From Candidatus Melainabacteria bacterium (lineage in GTDB: Bacteria; Cyanobacteriota; Vampirovibrionia; Obscuribacterales; Obscuribacteraceae): a DNA stretch of 64,000 nt. Positions 42,486 to 52,443 of this stretch are shown here, one piece after another. Location: assembly GCA_016699165.1 (NCBI GenBank), contig CP064963.1, forward strand, positions 744,001 through 808,000. Reading direction: 5' to 3'. The translations under genes and the position numbers were made by a program. Below the pieces are notes generated by a model. The model was not told the origin of the DNA. It saw only the letters and a list, made by a program, of their open reading frames with translations, and searched no databases. Each line of letters starts with the position of its first letter. Position 1 is the first letter of the stretch.

Positions 42486-43970
42486 CTAAATATGACTATC
42501 ACTTGTAGATAGTTTGCCATCAACCGAATAAACTTCGACTGGAGCAAACATCTCTAAGTCGGGTTGGATTTTTTTAGCATCGCCCACAACAGTAATTACA
42601 AATTTACCAGAAGAAATCACTCGGCGAGCCACTTTGCGAACATCGTCTACAGTTACAGCCATAATATTCTTGGTGTAGTTTTCCAAATAATCATCGGGCA
42701 TGTTGTACAAACCAGCATCGAGCAGAGCTTGAGCAAGTCCGCTTTGTGTTTCCAGTCGCAATTGAAAAAGTCCAGCTAGATATGATTTTGCCGAATCCAA
42801 TTCTTCTTGGTTCACTTTGACGTTTCTGATTCTGTCTAACTCGTACAAGAATTCTTGTAGAGCCGGTGCAGTCACTTCAGTTCGAACATCAGATTGGGCA
42901 GAGAAAACATCGGGATGAACACGTGCAGCTGAGCTTGAATAAGCGCCATATGTATAACCTTTGCTTTCGCGAATATTTTCAAATAAGCGCGAATGAGCGG
43001 AGCCGCCCAAGACGTCGTTCATCACAAGTATTTTGAAATAATCTGGATCTGTTTTTTTGATTCCCAAATTTCCTAGTTTGATAGAAGACTGCACTGAGCC
43101 TGGTCTGTTTACCAGATAGATTTTCTGATTGTTAACAGGGCTGGTCGAGGCAAGGGTCGAGCCTTTGATTTCGCCTCTAGCCCAATCTTTGCCAAACGAA
43201 TCTCTGATAGTAGATTCCATTGCATTAGGATCGAAATCTCCCACTACCAACAGCAAAGAATTATTAGGTATGTAATTTTCGCTGTGGAATTTGCGCAAGT
43301 CTTCTTTGCTGATTTTTTCGATCATCGAAGGTTTGGGTGAAACTCGCCCATATGGATTTGCGCCAAAGATTACATGGCGAAAACGCTCTTCCAGCAAGTA
43401 ACTTGGCTCTGCTCTTTGCAGAATCAGTTCTTGCAACCAGTTAGTCTTTTTCAACTTCATTTCTTCATCAGGAAAATTTGGATGAAGGGCAACATCCTGG
43501 AAAAGGCTCATAAGACGCGGGGTGTAATTGGAAAGACACGAACCCGATATAAGAGTAAAGTCATAATCGCAACTAGCGCCAAGACTGCCACCGATATAAT
43601 CTATTTCGTTTGCAATCTCTTTACTAGTGCGCTTTTCGGTTCCCTCAGTGAGCATGGTCGCGGTCAATTTTGCAATACCCTGACTTTCATCCTGGTCCAA
43701 AATTTTGCCAGAGCGAATTCCAAGACAGGCGGTTACAACAGGAAAGCGATGGTCTTCTAGAAATTTGACTTCAAGTCCATTATCAAGCTTGAATGTTTTT
43801 ACTTTTGGCAAAACAAAAGGTCTTGGTGCTGGCAAAGTTGGCGGCTTGAGACGAAAAGATTCACTCTCGGCTGCCTTTGCACCTGGCATTACCATTGCGT
43901 TCAATGGTGCAAGACCGATCAAAAGGGCGAGAATTAATTTCGATTTTGATTTTGCTTTAATGAAATTCAT
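42486..43970 (-). CDS. Exported M16-family protein, inactive subunit
   Basis: A 494-residue protein with a signal peptide (residues 1-33) and a M16 fold (about 45-480). In the zinc motif position the sequence reads KLTATMLTEGTE, so HxxEH is absent and it cannot cleave peptides by itself. It overlaps the next M16 gene by 4 bases. The pair resembles mitochondrial processing peptidase, where an inactive alpha subunit binds substrate and an active beta subunit cleaves. Confidence 0.88.
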   Translation of the reverse strand: MNFIKAKSKSKLILALLIGLAPLNAMVMPGAKAAESESFRLKPPTLPAPRPFVLPKVKTFKLDNGLEVKFLEDHRFPVVTACLGIRSGKILDQDESQGIAKLTATMLTEGTEKRTSKEIANEIDYIGGSLGASCDYDFTLISGSCLSNYTPRLMSLFQDVALHPNFPDEEMKLKKTNWLQELILQRAEPSYLLEERFRHVIFGANPYGRVSPKPSMIEKISKEDLRKFHSENYIPNNSLLLVVGDFDPNAMESTIRDSFGKDWARGEIKGSTLASTSPVNNQKIYLVNRPGSVQSSIKLGNLGIKKTDPDYFKILVMNDVLGGSAHSRLFENIRESKGYTYGAYSSSAARVHPDVFSAQSDVRTEVTAPALQEFLYELDRIRNVKVNQEELDSAKSYLAGLFQLRLETQSGLAQALLDAGLYNMPDDYLENYTKNIMAVTVDDVRKVARRVISSGKFVITVVGDAKKIQPDLEMFAPVEVYSVDGKLSTSDSHI

Positions 43971-45400
43971 TGGGCTTCTCCTTCATGACCAGAGGAATCA
44001 GGGGTGACATCAACTATTGAAACGCCGTTTTCGCTAAAGACAGTTTTTGCCACGCGTTGCACGTCTTCAGGAGTGATAGCCAAATAGGCTGCAAGGTCTT
44101 TATCGAACAAACTGGGGTCGCCATAAAAGCTTGCGTACTGAGCGACAGTTTCTGCTCGTCCAAGGCTTTTCTGCAAGCTGTAATGGCTATTAGATGAGAA
44201 ATACATGCTTAGAATCAGGTTCTTAGCCTTTTGTAGTTCTACTTCAGAAACCAGTCCGGTTTTTAATTTATTGATTTCTTCAAGCAAAATTTTGCGCACC
44301 TTTTCTTTGTTTTGATCTGGCTTGTACAGAACAAAGAAGTTTATTTGCGAGGGTCCACGGCGTTCTTCATAGCTTCCGTCGACAGAAAGTGCAACCTGGT
44401 CGTCTTTAATCATGCGTTGATACAGTCTAGAAGAAGTACCAGTTGAGAGCATATTTTGAATGATATTCAAAACAAGACTATCTTTGTCGCGACGCTGAGG
44501 TGCTTTCCATGCCATCCAGAAAGCTGGCAATTTGGCGTGACTGTCTTTCACTTCGAGATATTTTGCTTTGGTCTGAACTGGTTCAGCCAGGTCAGGACGC
44601 TTGATAGACTTTGCTTGTTTAGAGCTGATGGTCTCAAAATATTTTTTGGCCAGGGTCTCGATATTATTTGAATCAACATCGCCTGCCACAACCAGAACGG
44701 CGTTAGCTGGCATGTAATAAGTATCGAAGAACTCTTTTACTGTCGCGACGTTTGTTGATTCTAAATCTTCGAAATATCCAATGACCGGATGAGCATTGTT
44801 CCAGTTATCAAAAATGGTTTCTTCCAGTTTTAATTCAGCCGGCACATAAGGCTTATTGTCGATGCGCAAGCGTTTTTCTTCTTTAACTGCTTGCAGTTGA
44901 TTTTCAAAATTCTTTTCTGTAACAGCAAGTGACTTCATTCTATCTGACTCAAGCCACATTGCAATTTCAATCTGGTTACTTGGAAGTACTTCATAGTAAT
45001 CTGTAAAATCGTTATGGGTAGAAGCGTTCAAACTGCCGCCCGCAGCCTGTACATATTTAAAGAACGATCCTTTAGGTGCGTTGGCTGAACCTTCAAACAT
45101 CATGTGCTCGAACAAGTGAGCAAAGCCCGAATGACCTTTCACTTCGTCGCGCGACCCTACATCATATATGATGCACATCGAGGCAACCGGTGCGCTGTGA
45201 TCTTCGCAAACAATGACTCGAAGCCCGTTTTTGAGAGTGACGTCTTTAGTGACTGGAATCAAAGGACTTTTGATTTTCATCATTTCGTCTTTGGCAACTG
45301 TCTGCGGCTCAGCTGCAAAAGCAGGAGCCATCGGCATCGACATTGAACCTAAAAGCAGACTGACTGCTAATGTCAGCGATATTTTTTTAATCGTCATCAT
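43967..45400 (-). CDS. Exported M16 zinc peptidase, active subunit
   Basis: A 477-residue protein with a signal peptide (residues 1-30). The zinc motif HLFEH is present near residue 94, with the downstream Glu in VKEEKRL. R/Y substrate-site residues are near the end. It forms a translationally coupled pair with the inactive M16 gene that follows. GGAGGAGGA before the ATG is a strong ribosome site that lies inside the preceding small gene. Confidence 0.9.
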   Translation of the reverse strand: MMTIKKISLTLAVSLLLGSMSMPMAPAFAAEPQTVAKDEMMKIKSPLIPVTKDVTLKNGLRVIVCEDHSAPVASMCIIYDVGSRDEVKGHSGFAHLFEHMMFEGSANAPKGSFFKYVQAAGGSLNASTHNDFTDYYEVLPSNQIEIAMWLESDRMKSLAVTEKNFENQLQAVKEEKRLRIDNKPYVPAELKLEETIFDNWNNAHPVIGYFEDLESTNVATVKEFFDTYYMPANAVLVVAGDVDSNNIETLAKKYFETISSKQAKSIKRPDLAEPVQTKAKYLEVKDSHAKLPAFWMAWKAPQRRDKDSLVLNIIQNMLSTGTSSRLYQRMIKDDQVALSVDGSYEERRGPSQINFFVLYKPDQNKEKVRKILLEEINKLKTGLVSEVELQKAKNLILSMYFSSNSHYSLQKSLGRAETVAQYASFYGDPSLFDKDLAAYLAITPEDVQRVAKTVFSENGVSIVDVTPDSSGHEGEAQ

Positions 45401-45578
45401 CTCCTCCTCCTGTCGTAAGACTTATTCCAGTCCAAAACATAGCGACCACCAGTATGCTCAAAATTCCGGCTCCAAAACAGACTTTCAGTGGAAAGCCATA
45501 ACGTCTTAGAGCCAGAAAAGAACTCATCGCAAGACAAACAGCCAAGATTGCCACTACATGATTGACGTGGAATCTCAT
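45387..45578 (-). CDS. Small two-helix membrane protein
   Basis: A 63-residue protein with two membrane helices (about 8-25 and 32-52) and a GGGDDDD tail. The tail codons GGA-GGA-GGA-GAT supply the ribosome site of the M16 gene, and the two genes overlap by 14 bases. The overlap favours real coupled expression. No family is recognised. Confidence 0.55.
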   Translation of the reverse strand: MRFHVNHVVAILAVCLAMSSFLALRRYGFPLKVCFGAGILSILVVAMFWTGISLTTGGGDDDD

Positions 45579-45590
45579 ATAGCTGACTAT

Positions 45591-46394
45591 CTAGCCGCGT
45601 GCGCCAGCCAGAGCTTTCTGGCAAGTGCAATGGTCAATTTTGCCTGGAATGATTTCGACTAATTTGTTCAAAAGCGAAACCAATTTTTTATTATTCTCGG
45701 TGAATACTTTCACAACTTCAGCATGCGAAACTGGCTCGACGTCGCCGATGAGACCACTGTCGTAGTCTGTGATAAGCGAGATATTCACAACACACATTTC
45801 AAGCTCGCGAGCTAAATGCACTTCGGGATATTGGGTCATGTTAATAACTTCCCAACCCATCGAAGTGAACCATTTAGATTCAGCTTTTGATGAAAATCTC
45901 GGTCCTTGAATTACAACCACAGTGCCTGTTTCGTGAGTGGTGATTCCGCAATCGCGACCGGCTTGAACAGCCAATTTGCGCAACTCAGGACAATACGGAT
46001 CTGCGCTTGATACGTGAGTGGTGATTGGACCATCATAATAAGTATCATCGCGACCAGATGTTCTATCGACGAATTGATCGCAAACAACGAAGTCACCCAG
46101 TTTGACGTCTTTTTGCAAACTTCCCGCAGCACATGGTGCAATGAGACGTTTCACTCCAAGCGATTTCATCGCCCAGACATTGGCTCTGTAATTAATTTTG
46201 TGCGGGGGCAATTGATGTTGACCGCCGTGTCTTGGCATGAAAGCAATCTGTTTGCCAGCAAGCGTACCGATGGTCACTTTGTCAGACGGCGCTCCGTAAG
46301 GAGTTTCTATGACCTTTTCCTGGCAGTCTTCCAAAAGTTTGTAAAAACCGGATCCACCAAACACACCTATTTCCACTGCAGAATTCTTGTCCAC
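45591..46394 (-). CDS. mtnP: S-methyl-5'-thioadenosine phosphorylase
   Basis: A 267-residue protein. The GVFGGSGFYKLLED opening, the MPRHGGQHQLPPH and NYRANVWAMKSLGV blocks and the late MTQYPEVHLARELEMCVVNISLITDYD substrate-site region identify MTA/purine nucleoside phosphorylase of the MTAP type. It cleaves methylthioadenosine from polyamine and ethylene synthesis to adenine and methylthioribose-1-phosphate. It sits near guaD and hpt in a purine salvage area but on the other strand. Confidence 0.92.
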   Translation of the reverse strand: MDKNSAVEIGVFGGSGFYKLLEDCQEKVIETPYGAPSDKVTIGTLAGKQIAFMPRHGGQHQLPPHKINYRANVWAMKSLGVKRLIAPCAAGSLQKDVKLGDFVVCDQFVDRTSGRDDTYYDGPITTHVSSADPYCPELRKLAVQAGRDCGITTHETGTVVVIQGPRFSSKAESKWFTSMGWEVINMTQYPEVHLARELEMCVVNISLITDYDSGLIGDVEPVSHAEVVKVFTENNKKLVSLLNKLVEIIPGKIDHCTCQKALAGARG

Positions 46395-46502
46395 TGTTTC
46401 TCCCCTTGCACCCTTGCAACTGTCCAGCTCCAGACGAAGCTATGTTAGCAGCGAAAACCAGCTAGAAACAAGGTTGGTGAGCATACCATCCCCCATAAAA
46501 AA

Positions 46503-46546
46503 CCCGTCCAATAGGTGAAAAACCTATCGGGCACAGGGTTAACCCT
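46503..46546. other. Stem-loop and palindrome in a 298-base intergenic region
   Basis: The gap between mtnP and the S41 gene holds a hairpin (CCCG...ATAGGT-loop-ACCTATCGGG, 46503-46531) and a 12-base palindrome, AGGGTTAACCCT (46535-46546). Both promoters of the diverging genes should lie here, so either element could be an operator. I see no other gene in the gap. Confidence 0.45.
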
Positions 46547-46692
46547 AGCTGAAAAGTGAATAAAATTTATTAAAAGAGGGTATAACGCCTTTGAGGACTT
46601 GATTTTACTCTCATTCTAGCGACTGACAAACGACGAACAGAGCTATTCACGCCCGTAAACACAGGCTTTTGGTATTCACGGAGACTTCAAAA

Positions 46693-48051
46693 GTGTTTCG
46701 CAAAGTGATCTCGATGGTAGCTCTTGTGCTGTTTGCTCTTGGCGGCTCAAGTGTCGTGTGCTCATCTACAGCTAGCACACAGGCCGACTTAGTTGCACTT
46801 GATTCAAGTCGCGCGCCCGAAATTGAAAAGAGAATAAAAAAGGCTGGAGTGTATACAAGCCCCGACAGACTTTACGCAGCAGTCTGGGCACTTGTGAAAG
46901 AAGATTTTTACGACAACTCTTATAAAGGTCAAGACTGGAAGCGCTGGGAAAAGAAGTACGAAGGCAAGCTGACCGACATGGACGCGGCTCACAAAGCAAT
47001 TGAGACCATGCTTGCAAGCCTTGGCGATAGATACACACGATTTCTGGATCAAGATGCATTCGACGATGAGAAGAATCAAATCGAAGCTCAATTATGCGGT
47101 ATCGGTGTGCAAATAGGACTGGACAAGCAACATCGAGTTGTTGTCATTTCGCCTATCGAAGACACTCCAGCTCAAAAAGCTGGTCTTCGCCCGGCCGATT
47201 TAATTCTTGAAATTGACGGCAAAGCAACTACTGGATTTTCGGTAGATGATGCAGCCAAATATATACGGGGTGAAGTCGACTCCAAAGTAAATTTGGTTGT
47301 TGGTCGCGGCACTCAAAAGAAAAAGTTTGTCATTACTCGCAAACGCATCCCACTTAAGTCGGTGCAAACTACAAAAATGCTCGACTCCAAAGTTGGTTAT
47401 ATTCGCTTGTCTAGTTTCATCTCGCACAAAGTTGACGTGGAAATGATAGCGGCTCTCAAAGATCTTTCTAACGCCAAAGCGCTCATACTCGACCTTCGCG
47501 ATAACCCAGGTGGATTACTGAATAAATCTATCTCGGTCTCCGATTTGTTTTTAGATTCAGGCAATGTCGTATCAACTGTAGACAAAGATGGATACAAAAC
47601 AACAATTGCAAGTAAATCTAGACCACTTTCTCGCGTACCACTGGTGGTGCTCATAAACAAAGGCAGCGCATCCGCTTCTGAAATCACTATGGGTGCTCTT
47701 AAAGACAATAACAGAGCCGTTCTTGTAGGAGAAAAATCTTTTGGAAAAGGTCTTGTCCAAGGCATAAATAAATTGGACGACGGCTCCGGCGTCAATATAA
47801 CAATTGCTCGCTATCTCACACCTAACGACAATGACATACACGAGAAAGGCATAAGCCCTGATATTGAAGTAAAGCTCACTAAAAAATTGAAAGAAGATGG
47901 CAAAGGTTGTTGGTGGCTAGATCCAAATGGAACTGGCACCAATCGCAATCCCGAAGACTTCAAAGACATCCAACTCAAACGCGCTTACGATGTCGCTCGC
48001 GAAGCTTTAAATAATAAGTCGTCTGTTGCGATGCATGGCGAGCTTCCATAA
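46693..48051 (+). CDS. S41-family C-terminal processing protease (CtpA-like)
   Basis: A 452-residue protein from GTG 46693, which has ACGGAG ten bases upstream; an earlier TTG adds 8 residues. A signal peptide is followed by a helical N-domain, a PDZ domain (about 130-215, GIGVQIGL, PAQKAGLRPADLI) and the S41 catalytic core. The Ser nucleophile lies in KGSASASEI and the catalytic Lys in KSFGKGLVQ. Such enzymes trim the C-termini of exported proteins. A second paralogue lies at 60106-61323. Confidence 0.92.
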   Translation: MFRKVISMVALVLFALGGSSVVCSSTASTQADLVALDSSRAPEIEKRIKKAGVYTSPDRLYAAVWALVKEDFYDNSYKGQDWKRWEKKYEGKLTDMDAAHKAIETMLASLGDRYTRFLDQDAFDDEKNQIEAQLCGIGVQIGLDKQHRVVVISPIEDTPAQKAGLRPADLILEIDGKATTGFSVDDAAKYIRGEVDSKVNLVVGRGTQKKKFVITRKRIPLKSVQTTKMLDSKVGYIRLSSFISHKVDVEMIAALKDLSNAKALILDLRDNPGGLLNKSISVSDLFLDSGNVVSTVDKDGYKTTIASKSRPLSRVPLVVLINKGSASASEITMGALKDNNRAVLVGEKSFGKGLVQGINKLDDGSGVNITIARYLTPNDNDIHEKGISPDIEVKLTKKLKEDGKGCWWLDPNGTGTNRNPEDFKDIQLKRAYDVAREALNNKSSVAMHGELP

Positions 48052-48174
48052 AAATACGCCACAGTTGAAGGGTCCTAATAATTGATTTGAAATTTGTTTC
48101 CTTTAGCAACTAATTTGTTTCCTAAAGAAACAATCTCCAATCGACTAAAAAGAGACTTCGATACTTTGTTAGAT
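48052..48174. other. Gap between converging genes with a weak stem-loop
   Basis: It holds a direct repeat (AATTTGTTTCCT at 48091 and 48112) and an imperfect stem, GTTTCCTTTAG with CTAAAGAAAC (48096-48131). It may be a shared terminator for the two genes that end here, but the T runs are poor. Confidence 0.3.
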
Positions 48175-49722
48175 TCATTGGTCTTTGATTGCAGCAACAA
48201 TCGTTTTTGCCAGTTCTTTTGCCATTGAACGCGGAAAATAGTTGGTTATCTCAGAAAATATCGAATCATCGTGTTTGGCTTGAGTGAGGCGGCTAAATTT
48301 TTTCGATTTGAGCATCCATATAGTGTCGCCAGATTCGGCATTAATTAGTCTTGCTGAAAGGCGCATGTCTGCGATGTCGCCCATATAATTGTCCTGAAGC
48401 TCGACGTCTAAAATTTCAATTTGGAGCAGATATTTAGACTGGGTCAATTGTCCCATTGATTTCCAATTGACAGCACTTGGTTGTTGCAACAAGGCTTTGG
48501 CATCGATTTTACCTCTCATTTCTTGAGAGCCGAGTGCTGTGTTTTCCATTGTAATTACGTCTTTACTGCGAAGATGATGTTTGATTTCGCCCTGAAAAGC
48601 TTCTTCAATTTCTTTATCTAGACCAAGCTCAGATAGACGCTTTGCTACATCTAAATTGTCTTTCTGAGCAAATCCCTGCCAGATAGAATCCATTTTGATT
48701 TTACTTGGACCCACCACAGGCAGTATCGATATTCTATCTAGCAATATCGAATTTATCGCCAAAGGACTTTGCGATTCTTGTGTGGCAACCGGGCTTATCA
48801 CGCTTACTATTGGCGTTGGGGTGATTAGTGTCGACTGTGCAATCTCAATTTTGCCACCATTACCTTTTAGTTCATCTGGCAATGTACGCGGACTGACAGG
48901 CTTGGATGCAAGCACCAGTTCGTCGCCTTTCCATGCGCTTTTCAAAACTGGCTGCTGTAATTCACCACGGTCTTCTAAGACTTCGGTTTGTACACCATTT
49001 TTTAATGCGGTGAATGCTTCACTCATTTTGGTAAATTGACCACGAGAAGACAAAGCATCCATCAGCTTTTTGGTAAATACACCATTTTCATATTTTTTCG
49101 ATTCCCACGAAACTTGATTGGGTTCGCTCGAACAAATTAGCAACATGCCTTTGCCCATCGGCACTTGACCGATGTCAAAGTTACCCTGGCGCACAAGTCC
49201 TTTTCCGTCGGACTTAGTCTTTGCCGCACCGCTGTGACAGGCATCTAAAATAAGAACAATACGATCGCTATGTACTCGACTTTGAATAATTGAGGACAGA
49301 TCCTGAAGAGCTATTCCTGTTCCAAATAGAGCATTTCGATTAGTGTCATGAGCGATGACATAATTCATGCCTTCTAAATCCATTTGCGACGGACTGCCGT
49401 GACTTGAAAAATAAATTACAACAAGGTCATTTGGTTTTGCCACGCGAGGAAGCCATGAATCGCCAATTTCGGTAAGTATGCGACTGCGCGTTGCTTGATT
49501 ATCGACTATCAATTTGACATGGTCTGGAGCGAAATTTCCTTTTTCAATTAGAAAATTGCAAAAGTCTTTGGCGTCCTTGGCGGGGTATTTCAAATCAAGC
49601 GAACTGTCTTGAAACTTGCTTATTCCAATCACTAAGGCCCATTTGTCGCCTACAGGTGCGCTCTGAGCCAACGCCACCGGATGCAGTAGCAGCGCGCAAA
49701 TCAATAACAAAATTACTTTCAT
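48175..49722 (-). CDS. Exported caspase-like (C14) protein
   Basis: A 515-residue protein with a signal peptide (residues 1-19). The caspase p20-like domain (27-260) has the catalytic His108 in YFSSHGS and Cys162 in LDACHSG, with strands matching metacaspases (KWALVIGISKF, RIVLILDACHSG). A Pro/Thr/Ser-rich linker leads to a C-terminal domain (about 330-515) resembling CsgG/FlgT/TolB-type lipoprotein assembly domains: KYLLQIEILDVELQD, then MRLSARLINAESGDTIW and a final KELAKTIVAAIKD. Bacterial caspase-like proteins usually cleave after basic residues. The next gene is 5 bases away. Confidence 0.85.
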   Translation of the reverse strand: MKVILLLICALLLHPVALAQSAPVGDKWALVIGISKFQDSSLDLKYPAKDAKDFCNFLIEKGNFAPDHVKLIVDNQATRSRILTEIGDSWLPRVAKPNDLVVIYFSSHGSPSQMDLEGMNYVIAHDTNRNALFGTGIALQDLSSIIQSRVHSDRIVLILDACHSGAAKTKSDGKGLVRQGNFDIGQVPMGKGMLLICSSEPNQVSWESKKYENGVFTKKLMDALSSRGQFTKMSEAFTALKNGVQTEVLEDRGELQQPVLKSAWKGDELVLASKPVSPRTLPDELKGNGGKIEIAQSTLITPTPIVSVISPVATQESQSPLAINSILLDRISILPVVGPSKIKMDSIWQGFAQKDNLDVAKRLSELGLDKEIEEAFQGEIKHHLRSKDVITMENTALGSQEMRGKIDAKALLQQPSAVNWKSMGQLTQSKYLLQIEILDVELQDNYMGDIADMRLSARLINAESGDTIWMLKSKKFSRLTQAKHDDSIFSEITNYFPRSMAKELAKTIVAAIKDQ

Positions 49723-49727
49723 TTGTT

Positions 49728-50435
49728 CTATTTATTAAATCTCTTGAGATATTCTTCCAGCTCTGGCACTTCTTTCATTTTTTTCTGCAATTCTTGCTTG
49801 CTCATTTGAGATGGAAGTTTGCCACCTAACTTTTGGGAAATAATCATATCTAATAATTCGCTCGACTGACCACCAGCTCCGCCACCCATCGTTCTGAAAC
49901 TAGACGGAATCGCTTGCGGGTCTGCAAGTAGATTGCCTGGTCCAAGTTTGCGCCCGCCACCAGGTCCTTGATGTGCAGCGCTTGCGCCGGTCTCTGTTTT
50001 CAGCCCTTCACTTCGCTTCAACTGCTCGTCGAGTCCTACTTTCAAAGAGTCAATTCTTTTTTGAATGGCGTCTTCCGGCTCACTTTTGGCAGCCATATCC
50101 TCTATGCATTCGAACGCTTTCATATAACTTGTAATGCCGATACCACACTCTTTTGCTTTATATATTGAACGTAAAAGATCAGATCGCGCATCAGTCAAAG
50201 GACCATCGCGCACGATGATTTCAGGTTCGGGCGGCAAATCTGAAGTTGTTTGTAGTTCATCGGCAACTGGAATCAAAGTGGGACGATTCATAGGAATCTG
50301 CACTTCACCCTTTGGTTCTGCGGGTAACTCATCTGCCTTAAACCCGGGCAAGGCTTCATCTGCCCATGCCGGCTGCCAGTTTGAATTGAAGGCAAAAGTA
50401 AGAGATAGAGCTGCAAAAGCAAGCTTGATTTTCAT
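49728..50435 (-). CDS. Exported protein of unknown function
   Basis: A 235-residue protein with a signal peptide (AWA-D) from ATG 50435; earlier in-frame starts add 6 residues. The mature part has a Pro-rich first section (AELPAEPKGEV), a helical middle (LRSIYKAKECGIGITSYMKAFE) and a Gly-rich hinge, ending in two charged helices. It is followed 5 bases later by the caspase-like gene, so the two are probably one transcript. No family is recognised. Confidence 0.65.
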   Translation of the reverse strand: MKIKLAFAALSLTFAFNSNWQPAWADEALPGFKADELPAEPKGEVQIPMNRPTLIPVADELQTTSDLPPEPEIIVRDGPLTDARSDLLRSIYKAKECGIGITSYMKAFECIEDMAAKSEPEDAIQKRIDSLKVGLDEQLKRSEGLKTETGASAAHQGPGGGRKLGPGNLLADPQAIPSSFRTMGGGAGGQSSELLDMIISQKLGGKLPSQMSKQELQKKMKEVPELEEYLKRFNK

Positions 50436-50616
50436 GAGTCGAAGACACCCCAAAGACGTTATCCCAATTCTATTATGCTATTCGATACTACGCCAACTCA
50501 TATACTTTAGAGCGTTAATTGGAGCCTGAAATCCCGCGCCACATTAAATTCTCGCCTTTTTTGGCGCCTAAAGGGTATTATGCAAATAGGATAATTTAGT
50601 TAGGAGGAAGAAATTT

Positions 50617-52362
50617 TTGCACGGCAAACTCGATTTGACCAATGCCAAAGGCCTGAAAAAATCTGAAATCAGATTTCTATCAAAGTTGTTGCAGAAACGG
50701 ATTCCCAAAGACAAAATCCTCACAATGGATTTGGCCGACACAGTTGCAGAAATCTCTAACTCAACCGGACACAACATCTCTGTAGTCCTGAATCGTCACG
50801 GACAGGTCGTCAACATCACCGTTGGACAACCAGGCGATGTAAACATGCCCGAGCTTCGCGGAGTGCGCGTTGGTCCGGGGCGTTTGTGCGGTCATCGCAT
50901 TATTCACACTAACTTTTCAAAAGGCGGCAAAACGTCGCAAGAGTACAAAACCAAAACTGGCGAGGCTTTCAGCAAAGAAAATCTGAATTGTTTAGCCAAA
51001 AACAGATTGGATCTGCTTGCTCAAATTGACGTAAACCCAGATCAAACTTTCAACAAATCGAAGGGCGAGCAAGCCTATATGGCAGATGCTGTGCACATCG
51101 CACACTTAATGCCCGGGCGCGACAGCGAAGGCAAAATCTACAAAATCTTGCCTCCTCAAACTACACGCAGCACTCAAGAAGACGATTTTCAAAATCTGAT
51201 TGGCTCGCTTGAAGACGAGTTTCGCACAAACTCGACCGGCTCGGCTTATGTAGAAGGTGAGGAGCGTGCAATCTTAGTGGACTTAATTACCGAAGGCGCC
51301 AACGCTTTTGAAATTGAAGACGACTTAGACGAACTGGCACTTTTAGCACGCACCGCCGGTGCCACCATCTGTGGACGCATGACTCAAGCTCGCCAAAAAC
51401 CACATCCAAATTATTTTCTTGGATCTGGCAAAGTACAAGAAGTCGCGCTTCTAGTCCAGGAAATGGGCGCCAACTTAGTAGTGATAGATAAAGAACTTTC
51501 TCCCACCCAAGCGCAGAATCTAACTGAAATGATCGGCGTCAAAGTGGTAGATCGCACTGAATTAATTTTAGATATATTCGCCCAACGCGCTCAAACAAAG
51601 GAAGGTAAGCTGCAAGTCGAGCTTGCTCAACTCAAATATCTCTACCCGCGTCTTGTAGGTAAAGGTCAAATCTTGAGTAGACTAGGGGGCGGTATCGGGA
51701 CTAGAGGTCCTGGTGAAACCAAACTTGAAATCGACCGACGCGTCATTCGAGACAGAATAAATCAACTCGAAAAAGAAACGGCACGAATCAAAAATTATCG
51801 CGAAACACAGCGTCGTCAGCGCATCTCACTAGGTATTCCCGTAATCGCATTGACCGGTTATACCAACTCAGGCAAATCGACACTGATTAATTCACTCACT
51901 AAATCAAGCGTATTCGTTGAAGACAAACTCTTTGCCACGCTGGATCCCACTACTCGAAAATCGATGCTACCGGATGGAAGTCCTATTTTAATTTCTGACA
52001 CAGTTGGATTCATCAAGAAGTTGCCGACATCGCTTGTAAACGCATTCAAAGCCACTCTTGAAGAAGTAGCTGTTGCAGATATCCTTGTGCACGTTGTTGA
52101 TGCATCGCATCCAAATGTCGAACAACAAATTGCAAGTGTGTTTGATATTTTAAGCGAACTTGATGCTGTAGACAAGCCTATCATCACAGTCTTGAACAAA
52201 GCAGACAAAGTGCGTCGCGAAGATTTAGAATGGCTTTTTCCACAAGTTATAAATCCAGTAATTGTCTCTGCCACTCAAAAAGTTGGACTGCAAGGATTGC
52301 TTTTACAAATACAAAAGTTAGTTCAAGACGTTTGTCCAAATCGTCGCAAATTCAGCGCTTAA
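50617..52362 (+). CDS. hflX: HflX GTPase with an N-terminal extension
   Basis: A 581-residue protein starting at TTG 50617 with AGGAGGA eight bases before. Residues 1-180 are an extra N-terminal domain (IRFLSKLLQKRIPKD; HNISVVLNRHGQVVNI), seen in cyanobacterial-type HflX. From about 205 the HflX domain begins (ILVDLITEG), followed by the ribosome-binding helical region (PHPNYFLGSGK, GIGTRGPGETKLE) and the G domain with GYTNSGKST, DTVGF and NKAD. HflX splits stalled 70S ribosomes in stress. It is a single gene. Confidence 0.94.
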   Translation: MHGKLDLTNAKGLKKSEIRFLSKLLQKRIPKDKILTMDLADTVAEISNSTGHNISVVLNRHGQVVNITVGQPGDVNMPELRGVRVGPGRLCGHRIIHTNFSKGGKTSQEYKTKTGEAFSKENLNCLAKNRLDLLAQIDVNPDQTFNKSKGEQAYMADAVHIAHLMPGRDSEGKIYKILPPQTTRSTQEDDFQNLIGSLEDEFRTNSTGSAYVEGEERAILVDLITEGANAFEIEDDLDELALLARTAGATICGRMTQARQKPHPNYFLGSGKVQEVALLVQEMGANLVVIDKELSPTQAQNLTEMIGVKVVDRTELILDIFAQRAQTKEGKLQVELAQLKYLYPRLVGKGQILSRLGGGIGTRGPGETKLEIDRRVIRDRINQLEKETARIKNYRETQRRQRISLGIPVIALTGYTNSGKSTLINSLTKSSVFVEDKLFATLDPTTRKSMLPDGSPILISDTVGFIKKLPTSLVNAFKATLEEVAVADILVHVVDASHPNVEQQIASVFDILSELDAVDKPIITVLNKADKVRREDLEWLFPQVINPVIVSATQKVGLQGLLLQIQKLVQDVCPNRRKFSA

Positions 52363-52443
52363 GTCCCGAAACCTAGATATAACTTGACAACAGGGAGTTT
52401 TGCCACTATGGTGGAACAGCCTCGTTTTTCAGGTACTTACTAA

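Noticed and set aside
46395..46692. A small RNA gene in the mtnP/S41 gap
   Set aside because: The stem-loops are short and could be operators or terminators; nothing marks a defined transcript.
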